Shown piece by piece: positions 61,610-64,000 of a DNA stretch of 64,000 bases (the stretch's first letter is position 1; each line of letters starts with the position of its first letter). The position numbers and the translations under genes are program-made. This DNA is from Tissierella sp032104385 (GTDB lineage Bacteria; Bacillota; Clostridia; Tissierellales; Tissierellaceae), in NCBI RefSeq assembly GCF_032104385.1, contig NZ_DAMCHJ010000005.1, positions 62,001-126,000 on the forward strand, read 5' to 3'. Under the pieces are notes generated by a model. That model was not told the origin of the DNA. It made no database searches and saw nothing but the letters and a program-made list of their open reading frames with translations.

Positions 61610-62683
61610 TCACCTCGTATTTACTATAGATTTCTTTTCATTATATCTCTCTAAAGCTAAATTAATTAGTTTTTCTATTAATTCTTCATAAGTAGTACCA
61701 TCGGTAGCCCCCCATAAAACGGGAGTCATACTTACAGCTGTAAAACCAGGCATTGTATTTACCTCATTAACAAATATCTCATTTTCATCTGTAACAAATA
61801 TGTCTACACGAGCTAATCCATAGCAATTTAACACCTTAAAAGCTTTTACGGCAGTTTCACGAACCTTATCACTAACTTCTGGTTCTAATCTTGCTGGTAT
61901 TACAGGTATTAGTTTACCATCTATATATTTAGCATTATAGTCAAAAAATGGTCTTTCCATAATAAACTCTCCTGGTACGGAAGCCTTGGGGTTATTATTA
62001 CCTACTACAGAGATTTGCATTTCTCGAGCTACTAATTCTTTTTCAATAATTATTTTGGAATCATAACGGAAAGCATCTTTGAAAGATGCTATGAGTTCTT
62101 CTCGATTTTCAGCTCTGCTAATACCAACACTGGAACCTCCATTGGAAGGTTTTATATAGCATGGATAACCAATTTGATCTTCAACTGTTTCATAAGACTT
62201 TTCCTCATTCTCTTTCCAATTATGTAAATTAATTGGAACATATTTTACTTGGGGAATATTGTGTCTTGAAAGTAAATCCTTTGTCATCACTTTGTCCATT
62301 GCCAAAGCAGAAGATAAGACTTCATTTCCCACATAAGGAATATCCAATAGTTCAAGAAGTCCCTGTATAGTACCATCCTCTCCATTAGGGCCATGAAGGG
62401 CTGGAAAAACTAGATTTTTCTCATCATCTTTAAGAACTTTAGTCAGAAATTCACCTATTGAAAAAGCTATACTGGAAGAACTGGTACGCCTCAATTCATC
62501 AGGATTATTAATTCTTCCTTCCAATAGACCTAAATTGCACCAAGAACCTTCATTAGTGATATAAATTGGATAAACATTATATTTCTCTCTATCTATAGCA
62601 TTAATTATAGCTGAAGCACTTCTAAGGGATATATCATGTTCAACAGATTTTCCACCACATAATACATAAATATTAGTTTTCAT
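61610..62683 (-). CDS. ddl: D-alanine--D-alanine ligase
   Basis: This 357-residue ATP-grasp enzyme joins two D-alanines for peptidoglycan. Key features are CGGKSVEHDISLRSA, HGPNGEDGTIQGLLELLDIPYVG, the GGSSVGISRA phosphate loop and NEVNTMPGFTAVSM with metal ligands. Length is normal. Residues around the specificity loop cannot be judged for D-lactate or D-serine use by eye. It overlaps or abuts murF, forming one operon. TAGGAGG precedes ATG. Confidence 0.95.
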   Translation of the reverse strand: MKTNIYVLCGGKSVEHDISLRSASAIINAIDREKYNVYPIYITNEGSWCNLGLLEGRINNPDELRRTSSSSIAFSIGEFLTKVLKDDEKNLVFPALHGPNGEDGTIQGLLELLDIPYVGNEVLSSALAMDKVMTKDLLSRHNIPQVKYVPINLHNWKENEEKSYETVEDQIGYPCYIKPSNGGSSVGISRAENREELIASFKDAFRYDSKIIIEKELVAREMQISVVGNNNPKASVPGEFIMERPFFDYNAKYIDGKLIPVIPARLEPEVSDKVRETAVKAFKVLNCYGLARVDIFVTDENEIFVNEVNTMPGFTAVSMTPVLWGATDGTTYEELIEKLINLALERYNEKKSIVNTR

Positions 62684-63633
62684 ATCTAACCTCCTATTTT
62701 AAACATTAGTTTATTAATAGATTATATCATAATATACTTTTAAATAATTTAATTTTATCTTACAATTCTATTACAATAGATGTTAAGCTATTATTAATAA
62801 AGCAGCTGAGTTTACTATTTTCATAAATGGGGGGAGATGAATAAACTAAAATAGCTTTTCTTACAAATAAAGTGATGGAATAAAATCAAAAGATATTTGG
62901 AAAATATAAATGCTCAATAGATTGTAAATGAAATTAGTAAAGAAGGTTATCCCATAATTGATATTAACTTCATAGTCATAGGATAGAATGAACTAATACT
63001 ATAGCTGATATAAGGAGGGTAAAGATTGTATGAAGAATGCTATTTCAATTTATGAATAAAATAAAATTATTATTTGTTCCTTTGTCACTTTATCTTCTTT
63101 AGGACTTGGTTCATATTTCTATTTTCCATAGTTATCAGATTTAATACTACTGAGCCTATTGGAAATACTTGATTAAATGTTATCTTATACTTGATTTCAT
63201 GTGTTTTTATTCTCACTTTCTATATTTTGAGTTCAAAATAACACAAATCTTACTATTTTGATATATTTTCATTAATTATTTATCTGTATCCAAATTAATA
63301 TAGATAAGTTTTTTATTTAAATAAATATACTTTTTCTAAGAACGATTGCATTGTTTTTTCATTAAGAACAAGTAGTATTTTTTAAGAAAATTACCCCATC
63401 TTAAAATCGGGAAGACCACTACAGGCATTCTATTTGCTTGCTGACAATAAGGAATTTTATTTTTTGTCGCCAGAGGAAGTTAGGATTTTGAGTTTGAAAC
63501 CTATTTAATTGACCATAGTTGAAAAGTCACAAGCCTAGATTTCAAAATTTCCTAATGCTTGATTATTCAGATAATATACTATACAATCTGAATTGTAGGA
63601 TACTAATAATATTTATTAAAAGGAGATGATAAA
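62684..63633. other. 950-base stretch without intact genes; decayed coding fragments
   Basis: No intact gene is seen. Around 62837-63010 one frame reads as protein-like pieces broken by several TAG/TAA codons (for example IVNEISKEGYPIIDINFIVIG). Around 63030-63130 a signal-peptide-like MNKIKLLFVPLSLYL continues in another frame as SLGLGSYFYF. These look like dead genes. No tRNA, repeat array or insertion sequence ends were found. Confidence 0.4.
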
Positions 63634-64000
63634 ATATTTTTAAAGAGAAAAGTTTTATTGTTAACGATTGTAATGGTACTATTGGTTTCCAGCATTAGTG
63701 TATTTGCAGAAGATAATAATATTAAAGATTTACCAAGTGATGTTAAATTTGATTTAAGAGCTATCGTTAGTTAAAATGCTTCCAAAGAAAAAGAAATATT
63801 TGGAGATTTAAGCCAAAAGGAAATGGATGCTATACTAGATAATATCGCAAGAGAAATGGCTAAATCTGGCATTAATAATTATAGTAATATTTCTAGAAAG
63901 TATGGTGTAATAGATACTTCTAAATTATTTATAAAAGTTTTAGATGGATCTGCTGAAGGAACTTTTATAAATAATGATAAATATTCCATTCAACCGTTTT
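63634..64000 (+). pseudogene. Secreted protein gene with lost start and in-frame stop (runs off window)
   Basis: An AAAGGAG site is followed ten bases later by ATA where a start codon is expected, then a typical signal peptide (LKRKVLLLTIVMVLLVSSISVFAE). The frame is cut by TAA at 63772-63774 after DLRAIVS and continues open in the same frame to the window edge (NASKEKEIFGDLSQKEMD and on). Two lesions, one at the start codon and one in frame, mark a pseudogene; an unusual start plus a sequencing error is the alternative. The product family is not recognised. Confidence 0.55.

Noticed and set aside
63772..63774. TAA read through as part of a functional recoded gene
   Set aside because: TAA is not used for selenocysteine, and the start codon is also missing, so decay is the simpler reading.
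1..64000. CRISPR array, tRNA or rRNA genes, prophage
   Set aside because: No regularly spaced repeats, cloverleaf sequences, rRNA signatures or phage structural genes were seen on reading both strands.

Overview
The window is AT-rich (roughly 30% G+C by eye) and reads as the chromosome of a strictly anaerobic, low-GC Gram-positive bacterium of the Clostridia. I infer an amino-acid-fermenting lineage such as Tissierellales or a Peptostreptococcaceae relative. The grounds are a complete D-proline reductase operon, an NAD/ferredoxin-type formate dehydrogenase operon, clostridial ribosome binding sites and AT-biased codons. Three genes are read through an in-frame UGA (prdB, the formate dehydrogenase gene and a Tat-exported molybdoenzyme gene). 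Each UGA is followed 11-18 bases later by a compact hairpin, so the organism makes selenoproteins. The selenocysteine machinery itself (selA, selB, selC, selD) is not in this window.

Layout. 1-1.6 kb: end of a dicarboxylate symporter gene and uppP. 1.7-9.4 kb: prdR and the prdC-prdA-small protein-prdB-prdF operon behind a sigma-54 promoter. 9.37-9.73 kb: an unassigned, highly structured 355-nt element. 9.8-27 kb: housekeeping and hypothetical genes. These include radical SAM proteins, a GT51 glycosyltransferase, an ECF sigma/anti-sigma pair, a DNA-repair-type radical SAM pair, a BlaI/M56-M23 pair, DegV, an RsgA paralog behind an attenuator-like leader, a nitronate monooxygenase, Ung, an acetate transporter and small proteins. 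27.4-35 kb: formate dehydrogenase operon with NuoE-, NuoF- and NuoG-like subunits and a ferritin-like protein, ending in mogA/moaB and mobA. 35-38.2 kb (minus strand): modE and modABC. 38.3-54.3 kb: a sigma-54 promoter driving a selenocysteine-containing Tat-exported reductase, its TorD chaperone, Fe-S subunit, TatA, a polyferredoxin, a binding protein plus sensor kinase plus NtrC-type regulator, then molybdenum cofactor genes, tatA and tatC. 54.3-62.7 kb: mnmA, a GntR-regulated PTS-like transporter operon, a secreted protein, murF and ddl. 62.7-64 kb: decayed gene fragments.

How it fits together. The 27-54 kb block is a molybdenum (or tungsten) enzyme island. It combines molybdate uptake and its regulator, most of the cofactor synthesis genes, two selenium-containing oxidoreductases and a Tat translocase to export one of them. 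Proline reductase and formate dehydrogenase handle Stickland-type reducing equivalents. The exported enzyme looks like an inducible terminal reductase of the tetrathionate/arsenate/thiosulfate branch, controlled by its own extracytoplasmic sensing module. Its substrate is not evident from sequence, and no quinol-oxidising membrane anchor is encoded beside it.

Limits: all calls rest on reading the sequence and on memory of protein families. No searches were run. Residue positions are approximate unless given as a single residue number.
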